DNA from: Allolobophora icterica
Lineage: Eukaryota; Annelida; Clitellata; Crassiclitellata; Lumbricidae
Direction: 5' to 3'
Assembly (NCBI GenBank): GCA_963556255.1
Contig: OY744616.1
Span: 10,047,991-10,111,990, forward strand
Length of the DNA stretch: 64,000 nt
The notes under the pieces were generated by a model. The model ran no database searches, was not told the origin of the DNA, and saw nothing but the letters and a program-made list of their open reading frames with translations. Positions within the stretch are counted from its first letter, which is position 1. Each line of letters begins with the position of its first letter. This document shows positions 22,201 to 30,035 of the stretch, in pieces. The position numbers and the translations under genes are program-made.

Positions 22201-22851
22201 TTGCTCTTCTTCCAAAGTGCAGAAATGCACACACAACCATACGACAGAACATCGATGGCACCGAGCAAAAACTGAGTGAAAAACTTGCTCAAGGTCCCTA
22301 CACAGTGACCGCCTCAGTGGAGTCTCGAACCAGTACCCTCCGCATTACACATAGGCCGACCGCTCCATCCATTCGGCTACCGTGCCCCACAAACAATGGC
22401 GTCTACCAGTGAGGGGGTTGGAACAGCAGTCTCCCATAGTTGCACGAAATGGGAAGTTTACCATGCTTGATGGCCACAATGGGGATTTACCATGCATGAT
22501 GTTGATGTATAGAATAAATTAATTTACAGTTCCGAGTGACTTCTCAGCCTCTTATATATGTCGGCCAGAGTGGGGGGTTTGTTCTCCCATTCCAGGTGTG
22601 GGGGGGTGGTGGGTTTAGATGTCACGGCCACAAACATGCACGTGAGACTCAAATATGAATCGACATACATGTGATCATAGCAGTATAGCCTATGTAAATT
22701 TTTCCAGTTGTCAAGATTTCAGGTTGATAGAAATTGTGACTTTGACTAATAAATGTAAGTTTAGCTTTGTCTTTTGTTTGTTGCAGGAGACATTGAAGTC
22801 ACACAGACTAATCTCCCAGATGCTTCTGTGAAAGACGTGTACTGGTTTTAG
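1415..22851 (+). CDS. vg: Vestigial-like (VGLL/Vg) TEAD cofactor, multi-exon
   Basis: Exons 1415-1997 (first Met at 1451), 16294-16890 and 22787-22851. The family binds TEAD/Scalloped in the nucleus through a TONDU domain. That domain is visible at about residues 124-148 counted from Met 1451 ([10 protein letters not shown]...HFHRAL), in the last third of the first exon. Exon two opens with [12 protein letters not shown], which resembles the conserved SQRxxPPSFWNS segment after TONDU in Vg/VGLL2/3. The rest is Ser/Pro-rich and low in complexity. Donors are CAAG|GTACAT and ACCG|GTGAGT; acceptors are ATTTCAG and GTTGCAG. Both junctions are phase 1 and keep the frame. The last exon encodes 20 residues ending KDVYWF before TAG at 22849. 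A good acceptor at 1414 suggests a further upstream coding exon outside the window, as in VGLL genes. From Met 1451 the product would be 402 aa. The identity is firm; the N-terminus is not. Confidence 0.88.
2012..2309. other. T/A-rich low-complexity intron sequence
   Basis: Degenerate TTTAT/TTATC repetition directly follows the first vestigial exon. I see no gene or conserved motif. Confidence 0.6.
2310..2656 (+). pseudogene. CR1-like LINE 3' end (plus strand)
   Basis: Two overlapping frames together give the usual C-terminal LINE phrase ([40 protein letters not shown]), so the copy is frameshifted. It ends in a tail GGGGCGCTATATAAATGC followed by ATTGACTGACTG. A similar tail occurs, reversed, at 56063-56150 and in shorter form elsewhere in the window. 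Confidence 0.75.
2657..3528 (-). pseudogene. CR1-like LINE reverse transcriptase, C-terminal half
   Basis: On the minus strand this reads from the catalytic box (QHADDTQL, rc of about 3484-3512) through [48 protein letters not shown] and LHQLHWLPV, all standard phrases of the RT and after-RT region of CR1/L2-type LINEs. The N-terminal RT half lies at 10468-10960 on the same strand. The two were separated by the hAT insertion at 3529-10467, whose flanks share CTCCAAAG. There are stops and frameshifts, so it is dead. Confidence 0.85.
3640..3852 (+). pseudogene. Retroelement-derived coding scrap
   Basis: Reads [34 protein letters not shown]. This resembles the D-SFD-LC--AD--LF-----N-HVLH-LLPP phrase that is common in dispersed repeats of invertebrate genomes. 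It sits inside the hAT element and has no start or functional context. Confidence 0.45.
3956..4131. mobile_element. hAT MITE, family A
   Basis: 176 bp with perfect 12-bp ends CAGGGGCGTCTA / TAGACGCCCCTG and an exact 8-bp target duplication TCTGAGAC (3948-3955, 4132-4139). A second copy is at 33984-34156. Confidence 0.92.
4239..4670 (+). repeat. 5' LTR
   Basis: 432 bp with perfect 10-bp terminal inverted repeats. Holds CRE, heat-shock element and TATA box (separate entries). A possible poly(A) signal ATTAAA is at 4606-4611. I found no difference from the 3' LTR. Confidence 0.97.
4400..4443 (+). promoter_or_regulatory. LTR promoter: CRE, heat-shock element, TATA box
   Basis: A palindromic CRE TGACGTCA is at 4400-4407. 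Directly after it are three alternating heat-shock pentamers AGAAC-GTTCT-GGAAT at 4409-4423, a perfect nGAAn array. TATATAAG follows at 4436-4443. A near kB-like AGGACTTTCC lies upstream at about 4376-4385. The order and 13-bp spacing to TATA are those of a compact inducible promoter. Function is inferred. Confidence 0.75.
4675..4692 (+). other. Primer-binding site, tRNA-Leu
   Basis: TGGTGGCAGCGGTGGGAT starts 4 nt after the 5' LTR and is complementary to the 3' end, including CCA, of the animal tRNA-Leu that ends ATCCCACCGCTGCCA (AAG/UAG isoacceptors). Confidence 0.85.
5196..9419 (+). CDS. Gag-protease-integrase-RNase H polyprotein lacking the RT core
   Basis: 1407 codons in one frame. Residues 1-70 are an N-terminal helical segment. 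About 80-195 is a Lys/Glu/Arg coiled coil built of [16 protein letters not shown] repeats. About 205-400 is a Gag capsid-like region. Zinc knuckle [14 protein letters not shown] is at about 439. Protease DSGA is at D541. The integrase HHCC finger is from about 763, and the DDE core is D835, D900 and E936 (D-35-E). A GPY/F-like module ([10 protein letters not shown]) follows. Then, directly, [10 protein letters not shown] (about 1143) and [11 protein letters not shown], the RT thumb/connection. RNase H has D1237, E near 1277-1279, and D1304. No finger/palm motifs and no YxDD box occur anywhere. The integrase C-terminus is fused in frame to the RT tail near nt 8590-8615, so reverse transcription would need another element's enzyme. 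Confidence 0.93.
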   Translation: MEALTTEMQANIRKMSSERLRVYLMKAGRDEDDVMSWDRNQLMEEWAMEIGKEEEEFKGSPISPTGVDYELQKRRLEFEIRKYEEQKEKEEREREERKEKEEREEKRREEEKKEQREKEEREREERKEKEEREREERKEKEEREREERKEKEEREEKRREEEKKERKEKEEREKKERKEKEERERKEKQEERNVRDSLASRTKRYSDALKNILWKFPSDPIEIPGFFDHLDGLFNVYEVDEDVRAKLLLAILSERAKALTMRLTEAQLHDYKFLKEFLLREFKISPSNLRARFWSLHKASDESFTIYSSKLRVALMYYLKSRKITDEFDKLVSLLVADRLKESLSKACLDYILAQEKEEWLSCEDIANAADIYVASHDGGNDLVCRSHPTPKYNNWTRGQPHVQVNNQTAQPKSPKPELRGEAKIGARVSQEEAKVKGLCFLCHQKGHMARECQTKPSSKKVSTCISGNPTEEVTDLFVEKVNVLHEIPEQVKQGNLLDNSKPIGLETAVRVYENSIDGLHERSYINVQIEDLPSQPALSDSGAEICCIDKKLIESLNLPVIKRINIIGFQGEGCKADVVYLQMKLANSMEGTTNIAPSLCVMFAAVPELNERVILTPHVVNLLRDSSQYVVMVAGVDRCVQINKGAEEDNLEVNIEKSNSNESLPSEVNEYSQEQLVDDSDNFLDVESTEFKSDEGVANNDTLLREQQNCHNLISCWQQARQNKNNFFIDNNLLYHKGEIMGHKVNQLCLPEDRIEVVLRVAHDAPCAGHMAFKATRARIKLNFWFPRMDERIREYCASCQICQLRTPVKVADRVPITPIPRKDELCFNHLNMDCIGPMVVTGESNKSKPQYNYALVLVDKFSRWPMAYPLRSLNAKGVCEALLQVFTTFSIPRIISSDCGTNFTSRLTKEFLRRMGCSPRFNTPGHPEAAGLVERCNQSLKTMIFKLAQSDPRGWHQLLPFVLWSLREKPSGTTHISPFTMVYGTLPRGPLSVLKESWAGERKVPLNLGKSPEEYLQSLKENLEFAKVYADYYSDIETKRYADYYNLRSTDRKYEVGDKVAVLAPDFGSSKFYSRWQGPATVVKVKSPYSYIVEIEGKQRHLHANKIKRYHERLEQAMINSCSVIVDQDEEFGIVGSGCIEPDPGKIATINDIHPPTTKKEVRKVMGFFSYFRSFIPALAEKARVITDLTRDNIPTKVPWEQKHQEALDKLKDDLSKATQLHTIDFTKEFGLSVDASATAVGCCLFQWTEEGQEKPIAFASLKLTDTQMHWSTIEREAFAVIWALKRFKSWIFLSKIIIYSDHNPLSYLADAGPKSAKLTRWALALQEFNVDFRYRPGRQNTVADFLSRLWLGGWGGGMARHAGIEPAGCVDRLTNCCVLFWLYMLCRDGVWRPGLIVMTRSRWC
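9436..9449 (+). other. Polypurine tract
   Basis: GAGGGCGGAGGGAA abuts the 3' LTR; one C interrupts it. It is the expected primer for plus-strand DNA synthesis. Confidence 0.75.
9450..9881 (+). repeat. 3' LTR
   Basis: 432 bp, offset 5211 from the 5' LTR and the same in sequence by eye. Its promoter elements sit at 9611-9618 (CRE), 9620-9634 (HSE) and 9647-9654 (TATA), pointing into the vestigial intron in the same direction as the gene. Confidence 0.97.
9890..9962 (+). repeat. ACTT-tailed short repeat
   Basis: GTGCG-TTGCAGGCGG-...-TAAAGAATATACTTACTTAC. Related copies: 10077-10200 (minus), 39880-39957 and 55640-55700 (plus). Each ends in tandem ACTT. It looks like a short SINE or a LINE 3' tail family; the full length is not visible. 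Confidence 0.6.
10468..10960 (-). pseudogene. CR1-like LINE reverse transcriptase, N-terminal half
   Basis: Minus strand: [50 protein letters not shown], then after a frameshift [10 protein letters not shown]. These are RT palm motifs A and B of a CR1-type element. The sequence resumes after the hAT insertion in the half at 2657-3528. An (AAC/AAT)n run follows on its 5' side. Confidence 0.85.
10915..11030. repeat. (AAC)n/(AAT)n microsatellite
   Basis: AAC, GAC and AAT trinucleotide runs. Confidence 0.85.
11295..11330. promoter_or_regulatory. Paired PBX-MEIS decamers in the vestigial intron
   Basis: CTGTCAATCA (11295-11304) and TGATTGACAG (11321-11330) are exact reverse complements with 16 nt between them. 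TGATTGACAG is the known composite site for PBX/Exd with MEIS/PREP/Hth. The surrounding 11150-11345 is non-repetitive and GC-rich, unlike most of this intron. It is a candidate enhancer core. Confidence 0.5.
11590..11860. repeat. Degenerate TGTCTG/CTGT-rich repeat
   Basis: Imperfect TGTCTGTATG-type repetition. Frames here are Cys/Val/Ser low complexity and not coding. Confidence 0.8.
12095..12700. other. Degenerate CTTACTTA-rich intron sequence
   Basis: Repeated TAGCTTTACTTACTTA and TAATATAG units of low order. No gene seen. Confidence 0.6.
13113..14139. mobile_element. hAT element, family C (long copy)
   Basis: 1027 bp with ends CATGGGTGGCGATC and GATCGCCGCCACTG and an exact 8-bp duplication GCTGTTCC (13105-13112, 14140-14147). 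Short copy at 62531-62770; truncated copy at 35089-35340. It carries repeated GACCTTTTTTTAGTC blocks and the nested family D MITE. Confidence 0.9.
13176..13550. mobile_element. hAT MITE, family D, nested in family C
   Basis: 375 bp, ends CAGGGCTGTAG / CTACAGCCCTG, target duplication GTGGGGGG (13168-13175, 13551-13558). The uninterrupted target is seen in the copy at 62531. It has an internal duplicate of a GAGGTAAGTATACGCTG block. Confidence 0.9.
14965..15060 (+). repeat. tRNA-derived SINE head
   Basis: TAGTCAAGTGGTTAGGGAGC (A-box-like) and GGCGGTTCAAACCC (B-box-like) with tRNA-like spacing. The sequence diverges after the head. Confidence 0.6.
15652..15832. repeat. (TCCA)n then (CCCA)n microsatellite
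   Basis: A run of TCCA units passes into CCCA units. It produces false frames of His-Pro-Ser and Gly-Trp-Met/Val repeats on the two strands. Confidence 0.97.
15905..16250. repeat. CA and TA dinucleotide tracts before vestigial exon two
   Basis: ACAC, (TA)n at about 15960-15985, a G12-type run near 16127 and (AT)n at 16172-16245. The last ends about 45 nt before the splice acceptor at 16293. Confidence 0.9.
17160..17360. mobile_element. hAT MITE, family E
   Basis: 201 bp, ends CAGGCCCGCACTAAGG / CCTTAATGCGGCCCTG, exact 8-bp duplication CCTATACT (17152-17159, 17361-17368). GCACCCGGGCCCGCA occurs twice inside. Confidence 0.9.
17456..17585 (+). repeat. tRNA-derived SINE, family S5
   Basis: GCAATGTAGCGGTATGTTCTG (A-box region) and GGTTCGAATCTACCTCAAGC (B-box region). 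A reversed copy is at 53640-53842. Confidence 0.65.
18413..18912 (-). pseudogene. CR1/L2-like LINE RT C-terminal fragment
   Basis: Minus strand: [63 protein letters not shown]. These are typical post-palm LINE phrases. No motif A-C remains. It sits within vestigial intron two. Confidence 0.8.
19255..19960. other. CpG-rich unique stretch in vestigial intron two
   Basis: Dense CG dinucleotides and no repeat that I recognise, in contrast to its flanks. Possibly regulatory. I find no convincing exon here despite several short open frames. Confidence 0.35.
20937..21150. repeat. Foldback inverted repeat with a MITE scrap in the loop
   Basis: Arms at 20937-20971 and 21117-21150 match over about 31 of 34 positions (core ATCGTGAATTATACAAA). 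TCTCCACTTT is also paired further in. The loop contains the 3' end of a family B MITE (about 21010-21057). Confidence 0.6.
21171..21399. mobile_element. hAT MITE, family H
   Basis: 229 bp, ends CATGGGCGTC... / ...GACGGCCATG, exact 8-bp duplication ACTGCATG (21163-21170, 21400-21407). Confidence 0.85.
22190..22390 (-). repeat. tRNA-derived SINE, family S1, tail type 1
   Basis: Reversed tRNA head (GTGCC...CGGCTAC...GGTTCGAGACT when read on the minus strand), then the GGGACCTTGAGCAAG core and the CGATG-TCTGTCGTATG-CTTTGGAAG tail. Confidence 0.75.
22787..22851 (+). CDS. vg: Terminal coding exon of the vestigial-like gene
   Basis: This is a 65-nt exon after a strong pyrimidine-rich acceptor (TTTGTTTGTTGCAG). 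It enters in phase 1, matching the donor at 16890/16891, and reads [21 protein letters not shown] then TAG (the first Gly is split across the junction). A short conserved-looking C-terminal tail fits a VGLL-type protein. Linking it to exon two across a 5.9-kb intron is inference from phase and motif only. Confidence 0.68.
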
Positions 22852-23531
22852 AATGACGTTCCGAGTATAAGCCGCATATACTGGTTCAGAAAATGTTCTA
22901 CAAATCTCCATAACTTTTATGATGCTGCATTTGAAGTATGCAACAACCACCACAACTCTGACACGTTGCATTTGAAGCATGCAACAATATTTACAACACT
23001 TTGTATAAAACTACTACTCTAGCAATCATAGGTTTACACTGTACACTATTTTGACTTCCACACTCGCTCTAGCTTTGCTTCTGTCTAAGCAGTTTGCACC
23101 TTAACGAGTACTAATTAGTACAAAACAGAAACAGTTATGAAAGTAGTAAAGAACTTGCAACTGCTTTCAAAGTTGATCTAATGGTATCAACACCATTCGG
23201 AAATTTCCAACAGATGGTACTGCCATGTTTAATCAGCCCAAAAGAAACTTTAAACCCTGGTAACTAAAATTAGATTTGATACTTAATGCAGGGTATTGGT
23301 ACCTTGGCGAAAATGCATGATTACTAACAAATGTTATCAACTGTAAAAACTCAATAATTGTACAGAATGCTATTTGCAAATTGTGACTCTCCACTCTGTT
23401 ACCTTGATATGTTAGCCAAATTCAATTGTCTCGGAACCACGTCATTGCTGTACAGAACTGTCTCATCAAATTCAAAGAGTTTAAGACGTTTTTCTTTCTG
23501 AAACATTGATCGTTAAAATACGGACGAACTA
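22852..23531. other. Convergent interval between vestigial and FAAP100
   Basis: About 680 bp between the two stop codons, holding both 3' UTRs. I could not assign poly(A) sites with confidence. No repeat recognised. Confidence 0.5.
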
Positions 23532-26500
23532 TCACAGTCTCATGCTTCGAACTGATCGATACAGCGATGACACTTTGGTAAGTTTCGAAGCATTTGAGGT
23601 TGATCCGTCATGAAATTCTAGCAGCAGATCCTAAAACAACAAAATACACTGTAAAGAATAAAGGAACTTGTCGAGTCGAAAACTAATTACATGTACTGTA
23701 TTTGCAAATCATGTGTGTAGTTTTTAAATACACAATCACATGGTCAAATTCTGTTGAAATGTAAGTCTCAAAATAACAATTCCTACAAAGTGCGAGTATT
23801 TCAAAATAAACAACAGATAGGGCCTTACAAATTACTACGATAACACAAAGGTAGCTTACAAATTACTACGATAACACAAAGCAAGGAATAAACACTAAAA
23901 CAGAAAGGTCTTCAATGCATCTACGAATTTAACAGACAATAGTTGCATGACAATAGGTTGCAATGCAAATTTATTTACAAATTGGTTCTTCATGTTGCTG
24001 CGCTCCTTGAAATAATTAAGGAGGATGTGTCACATGAACACAAATTATAACACTGTACTTGACAAAGACCTAGTTTCTAAAGGTGGCAATGCAAGTACGT
24101 TCCAGTGAAGTTTTACAGTGGTAATAAAATTAACCTCAACATCCTTTAGTACAGTCTTTCGGTATTTAACGTTGGAAGATGGTGGCATTCCTCGCACGCA
24201 GGACAATGTCTGAAGATCAAAAACACATGCATCACAATTAACATTTAATTTTCCCACTACTGGTAATCAGTTACTCATGATTAAACAACCATTACCAGAC
24301 ACTCTCCCACTCTCTATCTCTCAGGTTGGTTGCTAGGACTAACTTTCCAACTGAGTTGTTAGCGAGACAGCTCATCAACATTTTAAAACGTAACAATAAC
24401 ATTTCTTGTATAGCAGCCACATTTTACATCTTAGTCTCCAACTCTTAAGTCAAGGTACCAGTAAAACCACCATTATTGTTGGTAAGTCATCACCATAATC
24501 ACCTTAATTGTCATCATTATCACTGCAACTAACAACGTCACTGTTGATATTTCTGTATCGCTGGTTCGACAGTAATGTTTCTGTTGTACATGTAACCCAT
24601 CAAAAAGCTCATTACTAATTTAAAACTAATTTAAAACTAATTTATTAATTACTAATTTAAAATTGCAAACCAATAATGATGTTAGCTCTGTGTGCTATAG
24701 ACTTGCTTTGATAGAATGTTTTCCTCTCCAAGCACAGACTTACTTTGCTAGTAAGTCCTAAGCTGTACAGAATGCCAACCTTCAGTCGTGACGTTACGTC
24801 CAGATGCAGCTGAGCAAGCAATCCAGTATGAGAACTTTGAAGAGATACAACAGATCCTCCGCTGTTGGCTGGTCCAGACAAATGGACATTGATGGTCACT
24901 ACATGACCACAGCTGGACACAGCCCTCAGAGTTTTATTTTCAAATGACATGTCTTTGAAGAAAGAATTGCTTGCAAAAAGATACCTCAGTAACATCTGAC
25001 AATTGTTACCTTAAAAATAAAAAATGCATAACTTATCAGTGAAGTTTCATGTTTAAAGAAAATAATCTTATATTTGAAAAAAATAACTTTAAATAATTGA
25101 TAATTTTTCTTTCTGTAAAGGAAATGGCAGAAATGAAAGTCATCATCCATAATAGTTTGTTGTACACAGCACTACTTAGGTGTAAATATTTAATTAATGA
25201 AAATAAATGGATTCAATTCAACTCATTTAAAAAGTATTGGATATCATATACCATATTCCATTAACCTAATGGTAATGATGGTAATAGCTGTCAGCAGTGG
25301 CACAACTACAGGTACACAAAAGCATACGAACCCAATCTCAAAAAGAAGGTTCCACTAGAAGTACGAGAACAGCTATTAGAAGCCTTAGTTTCTTTTCATT
25401 TTTAATATTCATTCAGCACCAGAATTAAATGAGAAACATCAGTGGTACTAAGCAACACAGTACCTGTCTCAGCAGAGGCTAAAACCTGCACACTGCATTA
25501 CAACCAGTTAGCTACTATACCACACAAATCAGAAGTTATAGTGCAACGTGCGACTCAAGCTCACCTTTGTCAGCTTTGATTGAAGGATGAAGCTGGACAA
25601 TTTCTTGAGCTACTTGATCAGGAATGCTAATATCAAAGCGATAATCCGGCACTTCACTGGTGGAGAGGCGATCTTTCTGAGGTGCTGAAGTGTAAGAATG
25701 CTGATCTGCGATAGTTTGAAGAATCTTTGATAAGTCGCGTTGCATTGTACCCATCAATGCAGTCCTGCAATGCGCCAGAGGCTGCAACAACCTCAACTCG
25801 TTAAACAGTTCAGATGGCAGTGACAGAACCAGTGGAGCAAGGTTTGCACTTGATGGTAGTAGACTTTGGAGGGCCAAAATTAAAGATGGTGATACCAGAA
25901 ATGGTGACGTAAAGTTGCAAGGCAACTCTACGATCACGGACGTTGACTCACCAACAGACAAACCATCAATGCAACACGAGGAAGACAGACATGGTAATGC
26001 CATTCCAGTTCCAGCTGACGTATGTTGTTTTGAAACTGTCACCTGGAAAGTCCAACACTTGCGGAATACGAAATTGCTGCAGTTTCGAAGAACAACTGTT
26101 ATGTGCTGTTTAGAATGAGAAACTTGGATGTTGGTCGAACAGTGTACAGGAAACAAAGATTTGTTAGACTGTATAGTAGATTGCTGGCAACTCTGTGCCT
26201 GTTCATTATGACACTGTATGAAGTTGTGTCCTTGAGATTGGACAATCCCAGCTAGGGCAAGTTGGCTTAAGGCAACATCAAGCATCTGAGATTTTTTAGT
26301 GAGGGTCCGGTATTCATCTGAAAGCTGGCGGATTCCGATGAGCTGGCTACTCAACATTTGACTTGGATCTTGCAAGTCTCTGGTAAAACTGTTACTCAGA
26401 TCAAGGCTTAACCTTGACAAGCAGCCACTAGATGTCACCACAAACAGGTCAGTTTCACCAGACTCTGAAAAATAAGTTTAAAAAATACCCTTTACTTGAA

Positions 26501-29356
26501 ACACATGGGCTAGACAATAAGATCAAGAACAATTAGATCTGTGCTCATTATTTCTGTTGGATCAATTGTGATTTATTCAAGTGTAGTTGTTATTCCTGAT
26601 AAATAACGTTAGAATAAAGATAAAATTAAAGGAATCTTAAGAGTTGAACCCAATACAGCAGCCAAATGACCACATAAAACAGTCTTATAAGTTATTGCTA
26701 CCGATCATACTACGTACATGGACAGTTACAGCATATGGCAATCTACATACCAACAACACTGCAGTATGTACAACAACATACATACATACATGTTGTAGCA
26801 ATTAATCAGAAGTTGCTAATTAACACCTACATCATTTATGTACACAACTCCATGTATCTGTATGAATGCAAGCATACATAAGAAACTTTTATGTAATGCC
26901 TTTTTAATAAGCGCAATAAGCATTGCTGCACAGTATGCTCTATGATTTCATAGCCAATAACTGATTACAGTTCAATATTCAGAAAGGTTTAACTGGCTTG
27001 TCCATTGAGTGCGTGCACACATACATCGTGTTCCATTGACAAAAACAGAATCAATGCTTAGTACCTGACATTAAGCAGGTAGATCTATTTGTCACTGAAT
27101 GATAAGAATTCCCAAATAAATTTCTTCTTGATAAATGAGTAATTACACAGTTCGGCTGAACTTAAACACATTCAGAAAGAGAGCAATACTACTTCCTAGA
27201 CGGCATCCCTGAAATTAAACTATCAAAAAACCCAGAGACATAGAAGCAAATGCAACTATCATACTCACTAGTAATTTCTCCCACGCATATGGACAATGCC
27301 ACAATGTTACGTATATTAAAGCTTTTGGTTTTCAAATGCTGGACCACACCACATGTTTTAAATTCAGCCAACAGTTCACCAAGGTCAACATGTAAGAGAT
27401 CTTGACCTGTGGAGTAGAACAAGGCAACTGCAGAGACATCACAGCAGACTACTGGACCTGGAGTAAGGCAACGCTGGAAAGCAGGCATCAAAGCTCCATC
27501 ACGTGACTCACAACGAATAATTAGAACTGAGCCTTGGCAACCAATAAACAAAAGAACTGACTGCGGTGGCAAAGATTTACCACGATTTGTTGATTTGCTG
27601 TCGTTTATGGTATAACTAAAAACACCAATCACATCCTGTTCTAAGTCACAGAGAACGTTTGCACCATTTATGGAACTTGCAGTTGCACCATCAGATTCGG
27701 ATGGGAAACCACAGAGTGGAAGCCAGTGTATCAGTCCACCAGGCTGAACAATAAGCAGAATTTCAGAGTTCAACAAGTTTGAATGTCGGCCAAACAGACA
27801 ATTATAAAGCTGGTCACAGACTCGAAGAACACCTGCGGTGGAATCATTTGAATCATAATCTTTGTACGAGAAGGGCACTAGAAGGTAAAGTTGAGTTTGG
27901 ACGCCAGAAGTACTAATTGCTCCCTTGTTATCACTTCGAATAGCATCCAAGTGCGGGATGCTCTTTTGTTTTTCTCTTGGCTGTTTAATCTCTGAACTAT
28001 CTGAAATAACGTCAAGATATAAAGCTCCAAAAGCTTCACATAAAACAAAAATCTTCTTTCTGAATGCAAGAAAGGCAAGCGCATTGGAAAACTCTGCAAC
28101 ACTGTGTTTGTCTGAGATCTCGGTGACTCTTGGATCCTGGTCTAAATCGATACCAGACACTTCAGACGCAAGATCCCTATAACACAACAACATCAAGTTT
28201 AAACCACTGATATTTCAAAATTACAATTCTTACACTGATCAACTGATAAAGTAGAATAGCCAATCTATACACTCAGTGAGTTAATATTTAATGTAAGTTA
28301 TATACAGTAATTGAATACTAGACCTGACTACTGGAAATTTTAAATTATTTCTAAAAAATGCATGGTTAAGTTGTGGTTAACCAATCCCAATATACAGATA
28401 TAGAAAAGCAACATAAATAATATAATTAGAAGAGATTATTAGGATAAAGTTTCTTAAAATACCCCTTATCTTTGGGGACGGCTGTAAGACCTGTCAAGTT
28501 GCAAACTAAAGTGTTGCAGTTGGCTCTGCATGCAAATGTAAAAAGCATTGTTATACCTGCATTGCATACCCGTAATGCAAGCAACTTTGGATTAAATATA
28601 ATACGTTCTCAACTTACGACAGTGAAACTGTAAAGATCTGTCCCAAAGATGTGAGTATGTGGCATTTCTGATCTGAGTTTATGAAGCATGACTGGACATC
28701 GTGCTTTAATAGGACAATATGCTAAACAAAATAAACAATGAATTTTAATACTATCATGGTTACTTGCAAGCTGCACCCTTAAATTAGCGACAATACGTCT
28801 GCAGAAGTTACGACAGTGTAACGGTAAAGATCTGTTCCAAAGATGCGAGTATGTGGCATTTCTGATCTAAGTTTACAAAGCATGACTGGACATCGTGCTT
28901 TAACAGGACAATATGCTAAACAAAATAAACAATGAATATTAATACTGTTATGGTCACTTGCAAGCTGCACCCTTAAATTAGCGACAATTATGTCTGCAGA
29001 AGTCATCATTGCTAAACTTACCACAAATCTTAAAAATTCCTAATCAAGATCAGGGTCATAAACGCACACATCACAGGAATATTATACTTTTAAAGTACTG
29101 ATGATGAGTATATTCATATACATTTAAAACAAATTCGATATACACGTGTGATACATACTGTAAGCCGAAGCACTTGTCTAAACTTGAGTAACTTTACCGT
29201 TAAAACATTTGAGGTCAGAACGTAGATTTGTTTTCCATGGGTCGATATAACAAGAAGTTGACAATTTCCTTGAAACTTAGTCTGATATAGTTGTACTGAT
29301 TTGCCAGTAGCATTTTTACAATCAAAACGTAACAACTCAAACAACTCTGCCGCCAT
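23532..29356 (-). CDS. FAAP100: FAAP100, Fanconi anaemia core complex subunit
   Basis: Exons, 5' to 3': 29356-29198, one of 28915-28812 or 28721-28618, 28176-27269, 26464-25565, 25009-24744, 24209-24117, 23630-23532. They total 2529 nt, 842 aa; human FAAP100 is 881. The protein pairs with FANCB and FANCL in the nuclear ubiquitin-ligase complex that acts in crosslink repair. Matches to the family: LTPGPVVCCDVSAVALFYSTGQ and SFNIRNIVALS in exon three (N-terminal propeller); ETDLFVVTSSGCLSRLSLDL and a coiled segment opening exon four; LLRYLFASNS...SSCGHVVTINVHLSG in exon five; a basic helix ending RSVRSMRL at the C-terminus. All splice phases agree (0, 2, 1, 1, 0, 0). The weakest link is exon six (donor ACT|GTAAAA). 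It is head-to-head with SELENOF. Confidence 0.88.
26465..27268. other. FAAP100 intron, nothing recognised
   Basis: 804 bp of AT-rich sequence between exons three and four, with short CATACATA runs near 26780. No repeat family or gene seen. Confidence 0.5.
28618..28721 (-). CDS. FAAP100: FAAP100 alternative exon 2, copy with consensus donor
   Basis: 104 nt, acceptor TTGTTTAG|CAT, donor TGTC|GTAAGT. Reads HIVLLKHDVQSCFINSDQKC then HILTSLGQIFTVSLS across the junction, a beta-propeller-like strand pattern. It enters in phase 0, and its final TC is completed by G at 28176. Confidence 0.82.
28812..28915 (-). CDS. FAAP100: FAAP100 alternative exon 2, duplicate copy with weak donor
   Basis: Same length, frame and acceptor as the copy 194 bp away, with 8 base differences that change 5 of 34 residues. 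Its donor is TGTC|GTAACT, one base off consensus. Including both copies would add 208 nt and break the frame into exon three, so use must be exclusive. It may be a used alternative exon or a decaying copy. Confidence 0.55.
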
Positions 29357-30035
29357 TATCTACAGCAAAACATAAACATTGATGTGTATGCATGATAAAG
29401 CAGGAATAGAGCCTAAAATAGCAAGATGCATTTCAAAATTAAAATTAATTATAGCGTTAATTCTGTTCCATTTTTTAAGAATATGCCATCTAGACTATTT
29501 CTGTACAAAGCATCCAATATTAAGATATAGGATACTAGAGCGATTTGATGGTGGTTTCAGTTTATTTGTTCTCTTTTGGCCAAATAACAATCCATACGAA
29601 ACCATTTAATTCGTCGAACCTCAATCACACAAGCAAGTGTAAATTGAACAAAATTAATGTATGTGTAGGTCTATATGTGAGCTTTTGGGACCATTATAAA
29701 CCTGGACACAGCGAAATTCTCCTCTGGTAGTTTGCGCGTGATCCCCTTACGATAGAGCAGACATAGCAGCGTCGTTTAAATTTTCGCAATTGTTTTTATT
29801 GGTCCAGAATACAAACGTTTGAAAGGATGATTTTAAGAATGAAATGGTTTTATGAGTGAAATGCTTTAAGAAATACTTGCAGAGATAGCGCTTTTGTGAA
29901 AGTAAAGGGGCCACATGAAGATCCTTGATTTCTAAAACTTTTTGCCGTCAAAGCGATACGAGCGACATCTAGGAAGAGGAAGCCTTGCATCGGAATCACA
30001 TTCGTGTTTCCGCTACGTACGTGTCGTGGTAAGCG
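29357..30035. promoter_or_regulatory. Divergent promoter interval, FAAP100 / SELENOF
   Basis: 679 bp separate the two start codons, which point away from each other. No TATA box is obvious near either start. A shared promoter is inferred from layout only. Confidence 0.45.

Larger units (their letters stand above)
28610..29000. repeat. 194-bp tandem duplication covering a FAAP100 exon
   Basis: Two head-to-tail copies with a period of 194 bp include the exon and both intron flanks. Exon and intron parts differ by a similar amount (about 7-8 percent by eye). Confidence 0.9.

Noticed and set aside
24118..24160. FAAP100 ending within the exon-six frame near 24045
   Set aside because: Reading on gives an unfamiliar tail, whereas splicing to 23630 gives a basic helical end resembling the family C-terminus, in phase. 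The alternative end cannot be excluded.
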